Positions 29,801 to 44,299 are shown, counted from the first letter of the stretch. The stretch: DNA of 64,000 nt from Smittia aterrima (GCA_033063855.1 CP093829.1:9682243-9746242), one strand, 5' to 3'. Numbers and translations: made by a program. The notes: generated from the sequence alone by a model not told the origin.

Positions 29801-32800
29801 TTCCTTTGTGTTGTTACGCTCGTTCTTCTTCTTGTTTGTTATTAAGCTTTTAACAAGTTTTCTCTTTGTTGATTATTTTATCAGCTGCTTAAGTTAATTT
29901 CTGATCGAAAGTCGACTCGTCATCCGGTGAAGTTGGTAATAGATACTTCAGCTGATATCCTCAATGCTTCTGTTCTTTCAAAAGGAAAAGAAATCGAAAC
30001 CGTAATGTGGGAATATTGGAGGCGAGATGCGTGAAACGCCTTTCAAAGCCAGACGCTCACGCTGGTGCGTAGATTGTTCGAATTGAGAAGGAGACCCTTT
30101 TGGGATTGACAAATTAACGATGAGCTCAACTGCGTAGATTACTTGTCGGCGACTCAGTAATTTGATAATTGGAAGTGAGCCTCACGTGAGACGGATTAAT
30201 TCCCGCGAGTGAAGACGATTGCGCATAATGTCGAGATCATCGCACGCATCCAATTTTCTTTGATACTTTTCGAAAGATTATTAAAACTCTAATGGAATCC
30301 AAAGCACGGCGTGTGTGTAGCATTGTTTCTTCGATTCTTTTGTTGAGCAGAGGAAAAAATTGAAAAACGAAATCATGAGAAGATTGCTGCGGCGAGAAGA
30401 AGCCGAAAAAAAATAATTTATGTTGTTTCGCCTAAACGAAAATAATTGAAGGGAAAATTGGCTCTCGTTGTAAGTTGTTTAAACGGTAAGAGAGTTGGAT
30501 TCCGAGACTGGGGGTAGTGAAACTTCTATAATTTACCAATTTACCTGCTGCGACTTCTTCTTCATCGTCGTTGTCGTCATCTCCATTTGCGTACACGCAC
30601 AAAGCGAGTCAACGACTCCAACTTACACGATGACGAATCATAAAAAGTCCACAATTTAAAAGCGACACTCATCTCGGCGATGACATGGCAAATCGAATCG
30701 GATCATCTTCGGCAGCAGACCGTTGAGCCCTTTTCAGACGTTGATGATCTGCAAACAATTAAGAAATTAAACATTTATTAGTTTTGATCGGTTTGTCGGT
30801 TTATTTTTTGTGCGTTGTCATCACGAGAAAATTTTTCCCTTCATTGGGAGGAAGGAAAAGTTTAATCTCAAGTGCCACTGCTGGTTTCAAAAGGATGAGG
30901 GCAATGTCATTCACTCTCTCTCAGTTCGAGGGAAGAGAAATGTTTGAGCGCTTGTTTCAATAAGATAATAAAGCAATAAAAATGTTTGTAATCCCCGAGG
31001 TCATTGGTCGGGAGGATTTCTTCTTTCTTTTCGGGAAGTTGCGGCAATAAAACGGGTTTCCTCTCTCTCTGGATGTGTTTAGCTTTAATTAACAGTCATT
31101 ACGCGGAAAGAAATGAGGAATTGTCATTGGAATCCGCCGCCGACCCTCGAGGCAGTCGTCTCACGTTGCTGAACCGCACAGCTCGCTCTTCTCACAGAAC
31201 AGAAGTAAATAATCCCCACAATGATCGAATTAACACGTTCGGAGCATAAATAAAAGTTGGTATTGTGTCGAGGAGCGAGAATCGATATTTAATACGTTAG
31301 TAATGATTCGTTTCCCTTCTCTGGGGAACCTAACACGAGCGTCAACACGCGAAAATCGACTCCGGAAAGGGAGAAAACGTTTTTCCAGTGAAAGATTGCG
31401 TGGGCTTCATTACTCTCGACCACCCAGTGCAACAGAAATTTATTGAGGCCACAAATAAAAAGAAAAGTTCGAGAGGAAACTTGTGCAATTGTGAAAAAGC
31501 CAAGTAATAAACATCAAGGAAATCAAACAACAATCGAGTTTTATGACTCTCTAAAATCTCCGAGAATAAAAGTTAAAACTAGAAAGCAAATGCCAGACGA
31601 GAGTGAAAAGATTATTTTCGTTTTGTCGAGTTTGACAGCTTGTGATCGATCCGCCCCGTTGACGGAGAAATTATCAGAACATTCTAAGCGAGTTCTCATG
31701 CTGATAACGGCAGTCGGATTATATCCACTTCTAATGCATTAGGAGCTGCTATGAGAGGAGGCGAGAGAACGATAACGGAGTTCTTCGAAATTTTTAAAAA
31801 GGAATTTGTTATCGCATCGTTCAATTTCGAGCGAAAATTACATGATGTGACTAATTTCCAAGCAATTCTTTTCGTGTGTTTACTTATCAGCGCGCTGGCG
31901 TCACGATCACTTCGCCAAAATCACATCGTTCCGCGTGTAACGAGTTTAATTTGATGTCGAAAGGGGGGCGAAAAAGAATTCCGAGATAACCGAGGAGTGA
32001 AAGAAGAAACTCGAGTCACACATGGCGAAAGAACATTTCTCTGGGAGTTGATAAGCTCGGGGCCGAGCAAAGTGTCAAGAAATTAATTTTCGGCTCTCGG
32101 GGCGATAATGAAGCATAAGATTAATGCGAATGGAAATTGGAGAAGTGGAAACGAGAGGAAGAAGGAGGAATTGCAATATGTTCAATCTCTCTCTCTCACT
32201 CGCTCACATACAGTTTCGTTAAACAGCGCATTCCTTCCTTCGTCGTCATCGCTGTCGAGAACATCTTTTTCATCAGATTGTGCAATATGGAAATTTTATG
32301 TTTAATTCTTGCGCGCAATCATCGTCGTCATCTCGAATTGCCGTTTTTCCTCACATTTCAATTGCAAATCTGCTCCTCGATAAGAACAGGGAATTTAAAT
32401 TCTCGTTCTATTCTCGGAAATGTAAACATGTCGCGTTTGATCGTCTAGAGGTCTTCACATCGCGGCGAGTTAGCCGAGAGAAAAATGATTTGCATAAATG
32501 TTTTATCAAATCGCACTCATGTCGTCTGGCGCTGTGCGCATTTCTGATTTCTATTTTGCTTTTGAAGCGCACAGCACTCTGTGAATTTTCTTCGCCGTCT
32601 GCTCTATTTTCATTGAGAGCGAGGAAATTTGTTACAATCATTTATTATTGAGGTTGTTGGCGAAAAAGTAAATAATTTCTTCTCGCAAAAGCGAGTGCAA
32701 CTGAAATCGAAGGCGACGATTGTGAAACTTTTCTCGAGAAGTCGACTCGCAAAGATTCAGATCCGTGTCGGGTTTCTCAACGTTATCAACTTGCTCAGCA

Positions 32801-35800
32801 TTCTCCGGAAGCTAAACTGACTCATTTATCAACAAGTTACGTCGCGAATTCTCTGAGTCATTGAAATATTTTTTTTGTGCTTCAGAAACTTCGAGTAGAA
32901 AAATTGTTAATAATTCCAGTCACCGAAAATGATAATTCGTGTATCGCCAATTTAACAATTGCGACGTTTATCGTGTAGCAAAAAAAAAAGAATCTGGCTC
33001 ATTGAATTTAATTTTTACAAGTTTTTTTCTTCACAGATATTTCGAGAAACATTTTTTATAATCTCAAATGATAAAATAGATTTTTCAATTGCACAATTTT
33101 ATTTTTTCTTCGCTCACGCAATGCGAAAGAGAAAAATAAAGAATTTCGAGATAAATTGAAAGATTTTTTTTATGATAATCACCTTCAGTCTTCAGATCTC
33201 AAGTCTTCGGCTCCACCGCCATATGGTCGCATCAATTAGCAAACTCAATTTCTCGATTCAATCGAATAAGCTTCTTTGATTAATATTATCAGTCGTTTCT
33301 TGTTTTCTCATCAGCTCGAATGATCGGCGAAATAAAAAGTAAGATGAACAACTCCACTAAAAATAAATCACCGTCGAGACGAGAAAATTATTTCTCGTTT
33401 AATTCAATTAACACTGCCACATCAGATGAGTTGAGAATTGTCTCGGAGTTGAGAAAATAAAATCGAAAAATTCACTTTTCTCGTATGCGAAAAACTTCCA
33501 CCAAAAATAATTAAAAACGAGAATTATTTATAAAAAAAAAATTAGCAATTGAAATTCGCTGTCTCTCGCTCTTGCAGAAAATAAAGTAAAAACTTTTTCG
33601 CTAAAGTCCAAAGTCTCTTTGTGATTTCTTTTTTTTTTCTTCATTATGTTCTCTTCATGTCTTCACTTCGCACAGTTGAAACTTGAAATGAATTTTTATG
33701 AAAAGCCAAAAGAGCAGAAAAAAAGAATTAAAATCAAATTCTTCACGCGGACGATTCCACTTTTTGCGACCGACTTAACCGACAATCTGAACTGAAATAA
33801 TATTGAGCTCCGTTTCTTCTCCTTCGACTTCGGCTTATTAAACTCCGTCTCTCTCCCTCTCTCTCGCACACTTGTTAGCGAATGTATTGCACAAGTCGCT
33901 GCTCTGGCTTCGTTCACTAACACTTGCGCAGGACACACGACGATCGCGCAACTTCGTGCCCGTCTATGAATCAGTTTGCTTGCTTATGACTCGATTGGAA
34001 TGCATCATCATTATTTTTACGTTAGCGAAGAAAAAGCTTCTTTAGTCATAGTGACGACTTTTCACTGGATAAAATGATTCACCGATTCACTAGAAATTTC
34101 TTTGTAATGAAAACTTCTTGAGGAGGACGACAATTTTATGCTTTCGACTCGTTCAGCTGTTGAAGAGCGACTGACTCATGTGAAAATTTTTCACTAACAA
34201 CCCTCCTCGGTGTACTGAGATGGTCGCTGCTGCTGCTTTCGTTGTTGTTGCAGCTTCGGAGTGAAAACTCTTTTTTTTCTGCGTTCTCGTCGGTTTCATC
34301 TGACGCAAGCGTTCACCATTTTCAGCAGACGTCACGGAACATCATCGTCAGCAGACTTTGCCGAATTTTATTACTTTTCGCGAAAAAGTAATAAAGCGAA
34401 TGACTCGAACAATGGTGCTGGCGAATGGAAGAAACTCAAGGGCATGTCAGTGAATTCTCTTCGAATCGACGAATCAACTCGAAGCCTTCGCTGCTTTGTT
34501 CTGGTTCCATTCAGAATCAAAAGACAAAAAAAAAACGAGCTTTTCTTAATAGAATTCACGAATTTTCTATCGATTTGTGTGGAGATATCCAAGATGATGT
34601 TGATACATCCACATCTTACATGTCTCGACATGGCCAGACACTTCACACAATCAAACGTTGCTCAATCTCTTTTCTCATGAGCGTGTAGCTTTTTTTTATA
34701 TTTTTCAAAAGAGGAAGAAGACAGAAAAGCCGAAGTCGGATGGAGAGAGAGCGGGGGTAGGTTTCGTCGACTCCCCCCTCCTTCCACACCGGCATCAACC
34801 AAACCGCTCACTCTCCACGCTTCGTTGGTGAGACAAGGAAGCGAAATTGCGTTTTTTTTATCCTTTTCGCTCCATCTCACTCGTTTTCATTCGCGATCTC
34901 CCTCTCACTCACATTTTATGAAGCGCAAAACTATTTTGCACGTGTGGCTGTAGTTGAGACACCGCTCGTGTCTGTGTTGGTTCGAATAGCACGCAAAAAA
35001 GGCCAACGAACTTTCGGAGTGAATAAGAAGAAGAGAACATGCTTCGATGTGTGGAGACGCCCGGTTATAGATTTTTTTTTCTGTGCAACTCTTCAGAGCT
35101 GCGAGAGAGAAAGAGCTTTTCGCAACTACTCGCCCCACGCTTTGTTCGCGGTTGGCGTGAAGGGGTTGCGAAATATCAAGCCAGAGACTTGCAAAAGGAT
35201 AACGATCGTAAAATTCATTACAATTTCGCAATGGAAAAAATATAAAAATACAAAGTCGCAGCATATGGAAAGGAGAAACCGCTGCCGTTTGATGGAATCA
35301 ACTTTAATTAAAGGGAGAGACCAACTTAGAAACGTTTCTCTGTTTGATTTGCAATTTTTTTTACAACTTTTTATACGACGGGGTGGCTCTGAGGTCCTTG
35401 AACTTTTGCTTATCGCGTTTTCTCCCTTGAGTTTGTTTTTGCGAGTCTGGTCATGAAACGCTTCGGATGTTTGAACTTTCCCCTCAAGCTTCGATCAAAA
35501 GACTGGGGCAACGTCTCACGAAACGAGGGAGAAGAATGAACAGAAAAAAAAACTAATTCATTCCAATCGCATTTTAATTTCGCGGTTTAATGTACTTTTC
35601 GCTTTCCACTCTCGCTCACTCACTCGTCTGTCTTCTTCACTGCAGTTCGGGTTGTGCACAATGCACAACGAAAGTCGACGACGACGAAAGAAGACTCGAC
35701 AATAAGCAGGGCAACCACCAAACAAAGCGACGCCATGCATCATATTTTTTATGATTACGACAACGGCCTACTCCATGATACCTCGAAGCATAAACAACGC

Positions 35801-38800
35801 AAAAAAGCATAAACGGTGCACAGAAGAGCATAATAAGAACGTAAAAAATTGATATTTTGTTTTGCATTTTTTCGTTCGTCGATTTTATTATTTTTTGTTC
35901 TTCATTTCAACGCCGATAAATATCCAACATAAACAGGACATGAAGTTTGTGGGGAGAGTGAGCGAGAGAGAAGGCACAGCCGTACTTGAAAGCAAGGAAG
36001 GCATTTTCAGTGTGATCATGGGGTAGTTGGCGTAGGTTATGAACAAACGAACGGCAGAGAGAGAGAGTTTGTTGACGCCAACTGCACTTTAGTGATTTCT
36101 TTTTCCGAGTGCGATGCGACTTGCGAAAACATGGATTCGTGCGCTTCTGTTAGCTGTACGAGCTGTAGCAACACGATACGGCTTACGACGGTTTGCCGGT
36201 CGACAAATAGTCCGGACATATGAGAAGCGAAACGACTTTAGCCACATGTGATTTTGTCTCACCGTTTATTTCTATGAATAAAGAGAAATTACTGTAATTT
36301 ATAGACCGCAGAAAGGATCGTTAAAGGAAGCGTGAAGTGAAGGAAGCGATGAATTGGGTCACGAATAGAGTAAAAGGATTGTAATTAGAGGAAAGAGTTT
36401 TGAGTCTAGAAATCATAACAGTTGCAATCAATTAATGATTAACGGGAAAGAGTTGAAGCTAAATAAAGACATCTCAATCGGACCATGACTTGAAATACTG
36501 TTATGAGTGTCAGATGAAATTACAGACATTTATTTCTCTTAATGAATCGCGAAGTCAAAGCGGAGACGAGAGCTCTCGCTTTTATCCTCCGGTCGTGACA
36601 TGATTGAGGAAATTAATGACGCGAAATTCACTTCGCAATGAGATCACTCCTGTTCACCTGTTTTTTTTTATTCGAACGAAAGCTAGAACAACCAAACAAA
36701 CGATGACATCATCATCATCCATTCAAAGCAAGCAAGCAGTTCCAATAATTCCGAGCGAGAAAAAAATGTTTCAATACAAATGCTGACTGCGACAGGAAAT
36801 ATTAATCAGTACAGAGAACTGTATGCGAACGTATGACTTTTAAGAAACTATTTTTCTCCTCATCTCACAAAGACACTTCATATACGACAGCACTGCAAAG
36901 ACGAAGAAGACGAAACGGGAACGCCAAAACGACAACGACAAGTATTTGCTCCAATTTAGATTAAGAGACTTTTTACAAGTTTCGGGTTCGTTCGCTGTAG
37001 TGAAGGGCGATAAGAGAAGACGTGAACTGCGGCACTTTATTCAAAGAGTCAACGACGACGGTAACGAGAGTCAAGATGATCAACTCTAAAGATCCATGAG
37101 AAGAAAACGAATGAAATTGTATGAATGAAACTTCAGGTTTCGCTGCTATTCACTTCGGTCTCTAGTTATCGCAATTACGTGACTCAAAGAGCGTCGATGA
37201 CGACAAGATCATTCCAAGAAAAAATTGTTTTATGGTTGCAGTTCACGCTCAACAAAACAATTCACGAGATTTTAATTAGAGAAAGAGAGTGAAGCGAAAT
37301 GATTTAATGAAGAGTTTTGATTTTCAACTGAAAGGCATTTAGTTTACAAGTTATCGACTGTAATAACTGAAATTGGGGCGTCAATTATAGATCGATCAAT
37401 ATTTTTCATTTCTTCTTCGCCGCGTTTCACATTCTCTTCAATGGAAACGGCAACTGAATCAATACGCTCCGAACGAAATCGGAATTTCACTATTAAATCG
37501 GCTCGATCCATTGCGGAAGTGTAGTGAACGTTTGTTGGCTTGAATGGAAAATTTTCTTGAACGATTGAAAATATTGAAACGAGACTCTGGCGCCCTCCCA
37601 CATATTGTTGTCGCGCTCAAGCCCCGCGCTTTCATAGATAACGAAGCGCGATTGAATAAGAAAGAAAAAAAAAGTTTCATTCATTAAAATCAGTTTCTTC
37701 TTTTCTTTAGTTCAGTTACACACCAGCTCGGCCCGGGCAAAGTGTGAATACACGATTGGAGCGAGCGGAATTTTTCAGCGCTTAGCTCATTCATTCCACA
37801 CCCAAAAGTGAGCATAAGCTGAACCGAAATAACTTTCTTGCGTATGAATGATGCAGGAATTGTGTTTGACATTCCGCTGCGGTTGCTTTCACGTCAGAAA
37901 TAAAAAGCAGGAAATGCAAGCTCTGCTTTTGTAAAACAAAAAGAAACCTCTGGAATGACTCGTGTTTGATTATCGGCAGCTTTGACCCACTTGACGTGTC
38001 TTTCTGGAGAATCGTCAGAGCAGTGGCTGTTTTGCTGCTAAGTGACTTAATCACCCGTTCTCATGACTAAGTATTTGTCATAAATGTGACGTCGCTCTCT
38101 CATGTGATTACTCATGTGTTCGTTCAAATATTTGATCAACCCGACGACGATAATGAAGAGAAGAAGACGAAGAAGCTTAAGAGGTTGTAGACGTCGAACA
38201 CAACGATCACGAGTGAAATCGATAAGATGCTTTTCGATTGTGAAAGGGTCCCACATTTATCCACCGCTGTGCAAGTGGATAATCGATCAACGAACTCAAT
38301 CATAAATATCGAAGCCGCAGAGGGCAATAAAATTCCATTTCCGGTTGACTTCAACATAATTTTCCTTATCTCGACAGCATTTTTTTTTCACTGCAGGTGC
38401 TCGTTGACTTTTGATAAGTTCGCTCGTTTCACGCTCTCGAAAAAAACAGATTTAATTGCGAAAACAAAAAATATTTGGACGGTGATTTACGATCACTCAA
38501 CTAACGTCAAAAGTCGCGTAAAAATTTTCACCTGAACGACTTTCAACGACAACTTGTGTCGCCTGCTTAATGGACGTGAAATTGACTTCAGTAAGAGAAT
38601 AAAGTTCGCACAATGCAAAGTTATCTTATCAGCTTGAGCATAAATTTCAAAACAACTTTTTCACATTAAAGAGCTTTTTAACTTTGATACGAGAGACACT
38701 TTGGTCGACGTCGTCGTTATTAATTGCAGTTATTAGTTCTTTGTGACCCGCAGCGCGCATTGGAAACCTTGCACCAGTTGAGCGAAAGGGGTCGAAGCGA

Positions 38801-41800
38801 AGAAATGAACAATGCAGTTTATGGCTGTGCTGTGGCCTCATTGAACATCAATAAACTTCTCTAATTCTATTATCAATTTTGTTTTTTCTGTTTGCCTTTT
38901 GCATTCTTGCTCGGGGAGGCGAGAACAAAATGTAAGGGAAGAAAACCGCGCGAGCTGCTCAGCCACAATTACCCGAGATATAAATTCTCGTGAAAAGTTA
39001 TTTGAAAAATGTTGACACTCGGTTGCGTTCTCTCGCTTCCTCTTCTCGATCGACGATCGTCAGGCGGAACATTATTTACGACCTCAATTCATTGTATTGT
39101 TGCTCTATTTTTAATGTTCCTCCTTTTGTCGAGCTCAATAGCGTTAATGATTTTAATGTCAGTTTGGTTGGGTGAAAGAAAAAGGAAAAAAAACTTTAAA
39201 AACTCGAAAATAAAATATTGAATGTCAACACTCAGGGAGTTACTCAAGAAGCTGGTCACGAAAATTGAGTGAGCGGGGTAAGAATTTTACGATCAGTTGT
39301 TTGAATTCGATCACAGTTCATTTTGGATTTGATTTACGATAGGCAAACAGACGACTGCAAGTTCATTGAGCTTGAAATGCGACACTTCGTTCCCCTTTTC
39401 CCTTTAAAATAAACCGAGAGTGAATCTCTGGTTGACGAACCCCCTGCGACGATCAACGCTAACATGTTGTGACAAGAGCGAGCGCGTCTCATTCTTCACG
39501 GCGTAAAGAAATTTCACTTTTTCTTATGCTTCTACTCATCGGCTCTTGCCGAACAAACGACGAGCCTTTTAAGGCTCATCGAGCATAAAAAGACAATTTT
39601 TGAGGCTTCCGAAAAATTTCTTTTCTCGGAATTCGATTCAACTTTGCGCAATGAGATTTTTTTTCTGATCTTCGTCGCGATCTTCGCCGATATTCAAATG
39701 AAAGTCACTTTTAATGAGAAATTGTGAATGAACATGAAGATTTGCGAATGAAGAAAGGCGGAGAAGAAAAAAAAAGTTTCAGAGAATTTCTAAAATGTAA
39801 AAAGAAAAGTTTTTGCATGTTCGAGAGATTTTTTTTTCTTTTGGTGGTACCGGAACAATTTCATTCACCAAGAGAAAGAGAGGGCAGTGACATGGAGCAA
39901 TCAGCTTCGCAATTCAAATTGCACAATCGCGGTTTAATCACGCACATCTCGCGATTTGTTCTGGTGAGATTGATTCGCGGACTTAACAAGCTTCATCGCC
40001 AGAAAGAAAAAAAACCTCCGAAAGTTGCCCGGGAGAAGAAGCAAAGCGAGGACCGTTAGCATTCTTCTCTGATCCGCGCAGAAATATCTTTCATTCCATT
40101 TCGGGTTGTTTCGCGAATACTTTCTTCTTTAATTATTTTTTTTGTGAGGTCCGAAAGAGATTTGAGAGCTCGTGAATTTAAAATATTGCGCGAGAATTAA
40201 TTGAGGTCAGACTTCGAATGTCATAAGGAATTCGTTTCGCTTCGACGAAAGAGAGTGAAAAATCTTTTGCGGATATCACAGACGCTTGAGCTATTTTCAT
40301 GTTGATTGTCATCGTGTCGCGTGGGCGGATGCGAGAGTTTTATTCATTTTCTTCTCTCCCCCCGTGTGTTCCTTTGCTTGTTTAAAAGAGCATTAATCCT
40401 CTTGTTAACACTGTCTTAATGTCTCTCGGACGAAATGTGAACGCCGATAAACTTCGCGTCAATTAACACAGCAACATAAAAATATCTCTCTAGCCGAAGA
40501 GGTGACATTTTATTGCTCACTATTATCAACTTCAAATTATAATCGAAACTCGATCTCTCAAGCGTTTTGAATCAAACAAAAAAAATCCGTCTCACGACTT
40601 GCGAGAAACAACGATCATGTTGGATCATGATTCTATAAATAAGCGACGATATTTTGTGGTCGTCGCTTCCTCAACAATCAATGATGAGCGTTAATTATAA
40701 GGCGACCGAAAAAAGTCTTCTTTCTCGTCTCTTTCTTTCTGCTTCACGAACAAACATCTAACGAGGCATAAGAAATCTTTCAACTCGATACCCACGACAA
40801 TCTTTCTTTCCTGCATTCTTTTGCCTTCCCCCCATTTGTCTTCTGATGTTTCTTTTTTTGTCAAAACTAATTAATTATTAATAAGAAGATGTTTTTCCCT
40901 TAATTGCAGAAGGCTTAACTTAACGATTCTACTGCTCACCTTTCTCTGACGGAATTGTGTTTATTCAAGTCGTTGGCAAACAGTTGAGTGTTTCTTGGCA
41001 TGAATTGAAATCCAAAGATTAAGCTCTCAAAGTTCATCAACTTCCACTCGAGTCTTCTCTTCATCTCTCACAACTTTTCTACTCGATTTGTGTTCTTCCC
41101 AACTTCAATTATCTTCAATGATTTCAAGTTCTTTTTATTCTCACTCTTTTTTTTGCACAAAACGAATAATTCACCTTCACTAAAATTCTTTTCTGTTTGC
41201 TGACTTCAACGTTCGGAGCACAACTGAAAACAGAATCGACATCATCGACTGTTGGCGAATAAATAAAGCTAAAAATTTCTGCTCTTTTGAAATATAAAAA
41301 TTTCAGATTTTCTTCTTTTCGGCTTTTTTTTTGAGTTCTTTGCAGCTTTGGCTCGGTTGCTTCTTTTCCCCCTGAGAACTCGATTGTGTGTGTGTGTGTT
41401 AGTGTCTGATATTGTAGTGCGCTTGATCATCGTTGAAACTTTTCAGAAATTCCCACTGCAGCTCGACGAGCTCTTCATTGCGCTCGCTCACTCCTTCGTA
41501 CCGAACCAAAAAGGATTCCGAATCAAATATAACGACACGAGCGGAGTTCATGAACGCAAGGAATGAATGGAAAGGGGGATAAAAGTGGAATTGCGCTTTT
41601 GCAAGCGATAAATAAATCGGAAAACGCTTCTCGCCCAACCTGATTTCCTCAGTGGGTAAATATTTTGTGATGGCCTGTTAATTAACACGAATCGAGAGAA
41701 TGGAGAAATTGCATCACCGGTTTCGAGTGTTTTCTCTCCAATTATGAACTCGTGCGAGTTATCGATTTATCAGATGATTCATTTTCATCTCATGATAGCC

Positions 41801-42780
41801 TGGTCGACGAAGATTCTGCTCGAGGAGTGTTCCGCAACGATGGAAGTGTCTTTGTCCAACCTCAAAAAGACATGCGGGCGGGCGGGTCGACAGCTGTCGC
41901 CTTTTGCATCGCAAATTTATTTCATTAGCAACTGGGATTAATTACCTTTATTTGTTTATGAAGCGGCGCGATACTAAACGTAAGGGAAAGAGACAGCGAG
42001 AGCATTCACAGTCGAAATAAATTCGCGAGGGCCTTCTGTCGATAAAGCATACAAAGTTGCACAGAAAACAAACATTAACTAAGAACATTGTCGTTTCAAC
42101 ATTAATTTTACGACTCATTCCGTTTATATTTGTTGATAAAACGACTTCGACTCTCATAAATTTATGAATGCGAAATTAGCTTCGAAGTTAAACTGAGCGC
42201 GGAGTCGAAGTAACAAAAAAACGAAAAACTTTCCGACTTGTGGCCTTTTCCTTTCTAACTCATTTTGAAGTTTGTTTGGCTTTGCTTATTTTGGAGAAGC
42301 AACGTCCAGAATTTGAATTAGTGATCGCTGAAGTGGCTTACGTGAATTAGGCCTCGTTCGCTTTTAAGTTTCTTGATGACGACTCGCTCGACGAAAAAGG
42401 AGTCGATCGAAGTTTTGACAATTCCGGCGACGACTCCAACTCTCACTTGTTTAACCTTCAATTAGAACTCCAACGAGCCTGATCGTGACAATCACTTAAT
42501 CGAGTACACAAAAGCTTTGTCGTCGTTTATCTTCAACTAGTCATCAATTAATGAACTCTTATGCTTAATGACGTAATTATCGTTAATGTTTATATTAAAA
42601 TAAAAGAACTAAACTCGTCTCATTAAACCTTTCGTGGTACTTAGAGCTTTGACGAACCGAAAGAGACTTGAGTTGAGATCATTGCTTGTTTAGATCAAGA
42701 TTATTATTTTTATTAATTAAACTTGAATAATTTATTAATGATCGTTGGAGTTTCCTTCATTACTCACTCGACAGTTGACA
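23900..42780. other. 18.9-kb gene-poor stretch
   Basis: No splice-linked coding exons were recognised. Open frames up to 170 codons (for example 34944-35456, 27797-28228 and 29178-29591) lack domain features, often lack a real ATG, and overlap equally long frames on the other strand. The DNA is rich in GA/TC runs (near 32180, 33840 and 36055), A/T runs and a TG run at about 41385-41399. The part around 33.8-35.5 kb has more G+C than its surroundings. A TATAAATA at 40635 precedes a 9-bp stem (AAGCGACGA/TCGTCGCTT), with no gene found. It may be a regulatory or intron landscape. Confidence 0.5.
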
Positions 42781-42795
42781 CTCAGTGACAACGAA

Positions 42796-44246
42796 ATGGA
42801 TTTCTACGAATCCTGTGAGAAGTTCTTTTTCGTTCTCAAAATCTTTGGACTTTTGCCTTTTACTTTTGAGCGGAAATATCTTAAACTAACAATTACTCGG
42901 ATGAACATTTTGTTGGTGCTTGGATTGATTATGTTATGGACAGCAATTAGATCAAAAATCGATCTTGTCCGAAAAGTTTTTGAATTGGGGATTCCTAGAC
43001 ATTGGTTCTCTTTAGTTCCAACAATTCAGTTTGGCTTTCTACCGTTTATTGCAGTTTTAGTGATTTCTTTCACTACATGGAAAATGAAAAGCATTGAAAA
43101 GTTTTTAATTTTGATTCTGAAGTTTGATGAATTATTAGTTCGACTTGAAAGGAAACAGAAAAGTGAGAAATTGAAGTCTTCTCTGTTCTTGATCGTGATC
43201 TTTGTCTCGACTGTTGTGGCAATCGCTTTTTCAATCTATCCAGTAACTCGAGTAAACTCTTACTATTTCATTGCGATGCACGAAGAATATTCTTTCATAA
43301 TTCTTTTGAGTTGCGTAACTTTCACTTTGACTGCAGAATTTTTCTTGCTGATCTCCTTAGAATTCATTTTTGCTGTTGAAAGTGTCAATTCGCGATTAAC
43401 TTCATTGGATCAATTGATCAGGTAAAAACTTGAAGTATACTCTAACCTCCCTAAAGTGTCCACCTAAAAGCCAGGCCTTGAAATTGACACACCTGGAGGT
43501 GGACACTTGTGGGGAGTGGACACTCAGGGAGGTTAGAGTATAAATAAAATTGAATTTTAATTAATTTTCCTTCAGGAGTTTGCTGATTGACTCAGATCAA
43601 AACGTAATTGCAATAAACAACGAGAGAGTTGAATACATTTTGAAGAACTTTGCGATCCTTTACGATGTTCTCGCTGATGCTGTCGATGAGATCAATTCAG
43701 TTTTCTCAAAACTAATGACGACAGTTCTCTTACTAGCTCTGACGTACGAAATCCTCATCGCTTACTATTTCTTTCAATTGTTCTTTTCTAAATCTCCTTT
43801 TTTCACGTTTCGAAATGTCGTTTGGTACATGTATGAGCTTTATCTTTGGATTATTTGTCTTGTGATTCCATCGCTCGTGGCAATTTCTGTTGCTTCAAAT
43901 GTTACAAGCAAAGCAAATCAACTGAGCATTGATATAGGAAAATATTCGAACGATTATGATGAGATTCTCATTCTTCAAAAGGTAAGCTTCTTAAATTCGC
44001 TGTTTTGAAGCTTAAGGATTAAGTTCTCTTTTGTAGTTGAAAGCTTTGATTAACAAAATAAATTCTCGTCCGATGAATCTTTCCACCGGATTCTTCGACA
44101 TCGACTTCAATTTGTTAACAACAATTTTCACGACCATCGTTACTTACATCGTAATCACTGATCAGTTCGAAGAGTTTACAAGAGTAAGCTTCAGCCCTGA
44201 CATTGCAGTAGTAAACCCAGAATTGTTTCCACCACTGGAAGATTGA
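42796..44246 (+). CDS. Gustatory receptor (7tm_7 family)
   Basis: Insect chemoreceptor of the gustatory receptor family, 413 aa, a seven-pass membrane cation channel subunit with inverted topology. Exons are 42796-43421, 43576-43981 and 44037-44246; introns are 154 bp (GTAAAA...TTCAG) and 55 bp (GTAAGC...GTAG). Several hydrophobic segments are visible: about residues 35-55, 75-98, 125-150, 170-200 and 245-310 (two segments). Exon 3 holds the family signature STGFFDIDFNLL (359-370) and TYIVITDQF (380-388), matching the TYhhhhhQF motif. The C-terminus runs 25 residues past the motif, longer than usual. An AGA|GTAAGC at the end of the motif could be a further donor, so the last residues are uncertain. 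ATG 42796 was chosen over an upstream non-ATG codon. AATAAA is at 44292. Confidence 0.9.
43436..43542. mobile_element. Fold-back element (MITE-like) in the Gr intron
   Basis: A 107-bp near-palindrome fills most of the first Gr intron. The left arm, from 43436, begins TATACTCTAACCTCCC and runs to GTGTCCAC at 43463. The right arm, 43516-43542, is its complement with one small indel. A second, inner pair (CACCTGGAGGTGGACACT) adds more pairing. The ends are consistent with a TA target duplication. The ACCTCCCT...GTCC type of end recalls pogo/Tigger-like transposons, so a nonautonomous pogo-type MITE is my inference. Confidence 0.6.
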
Positions 44247-44299
44247 TCTGATTCAATTATAAAAAAAAGTGTTTTAAATATTCAGTGCGAGAATAAAAT

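Noticed and set aside
34944..35456. 170-codon frame on the plus strand
   Set aside because: No domain, odd composition, overlapping long frame on the other strand, locally higher G+C that keeps frames open by chance.
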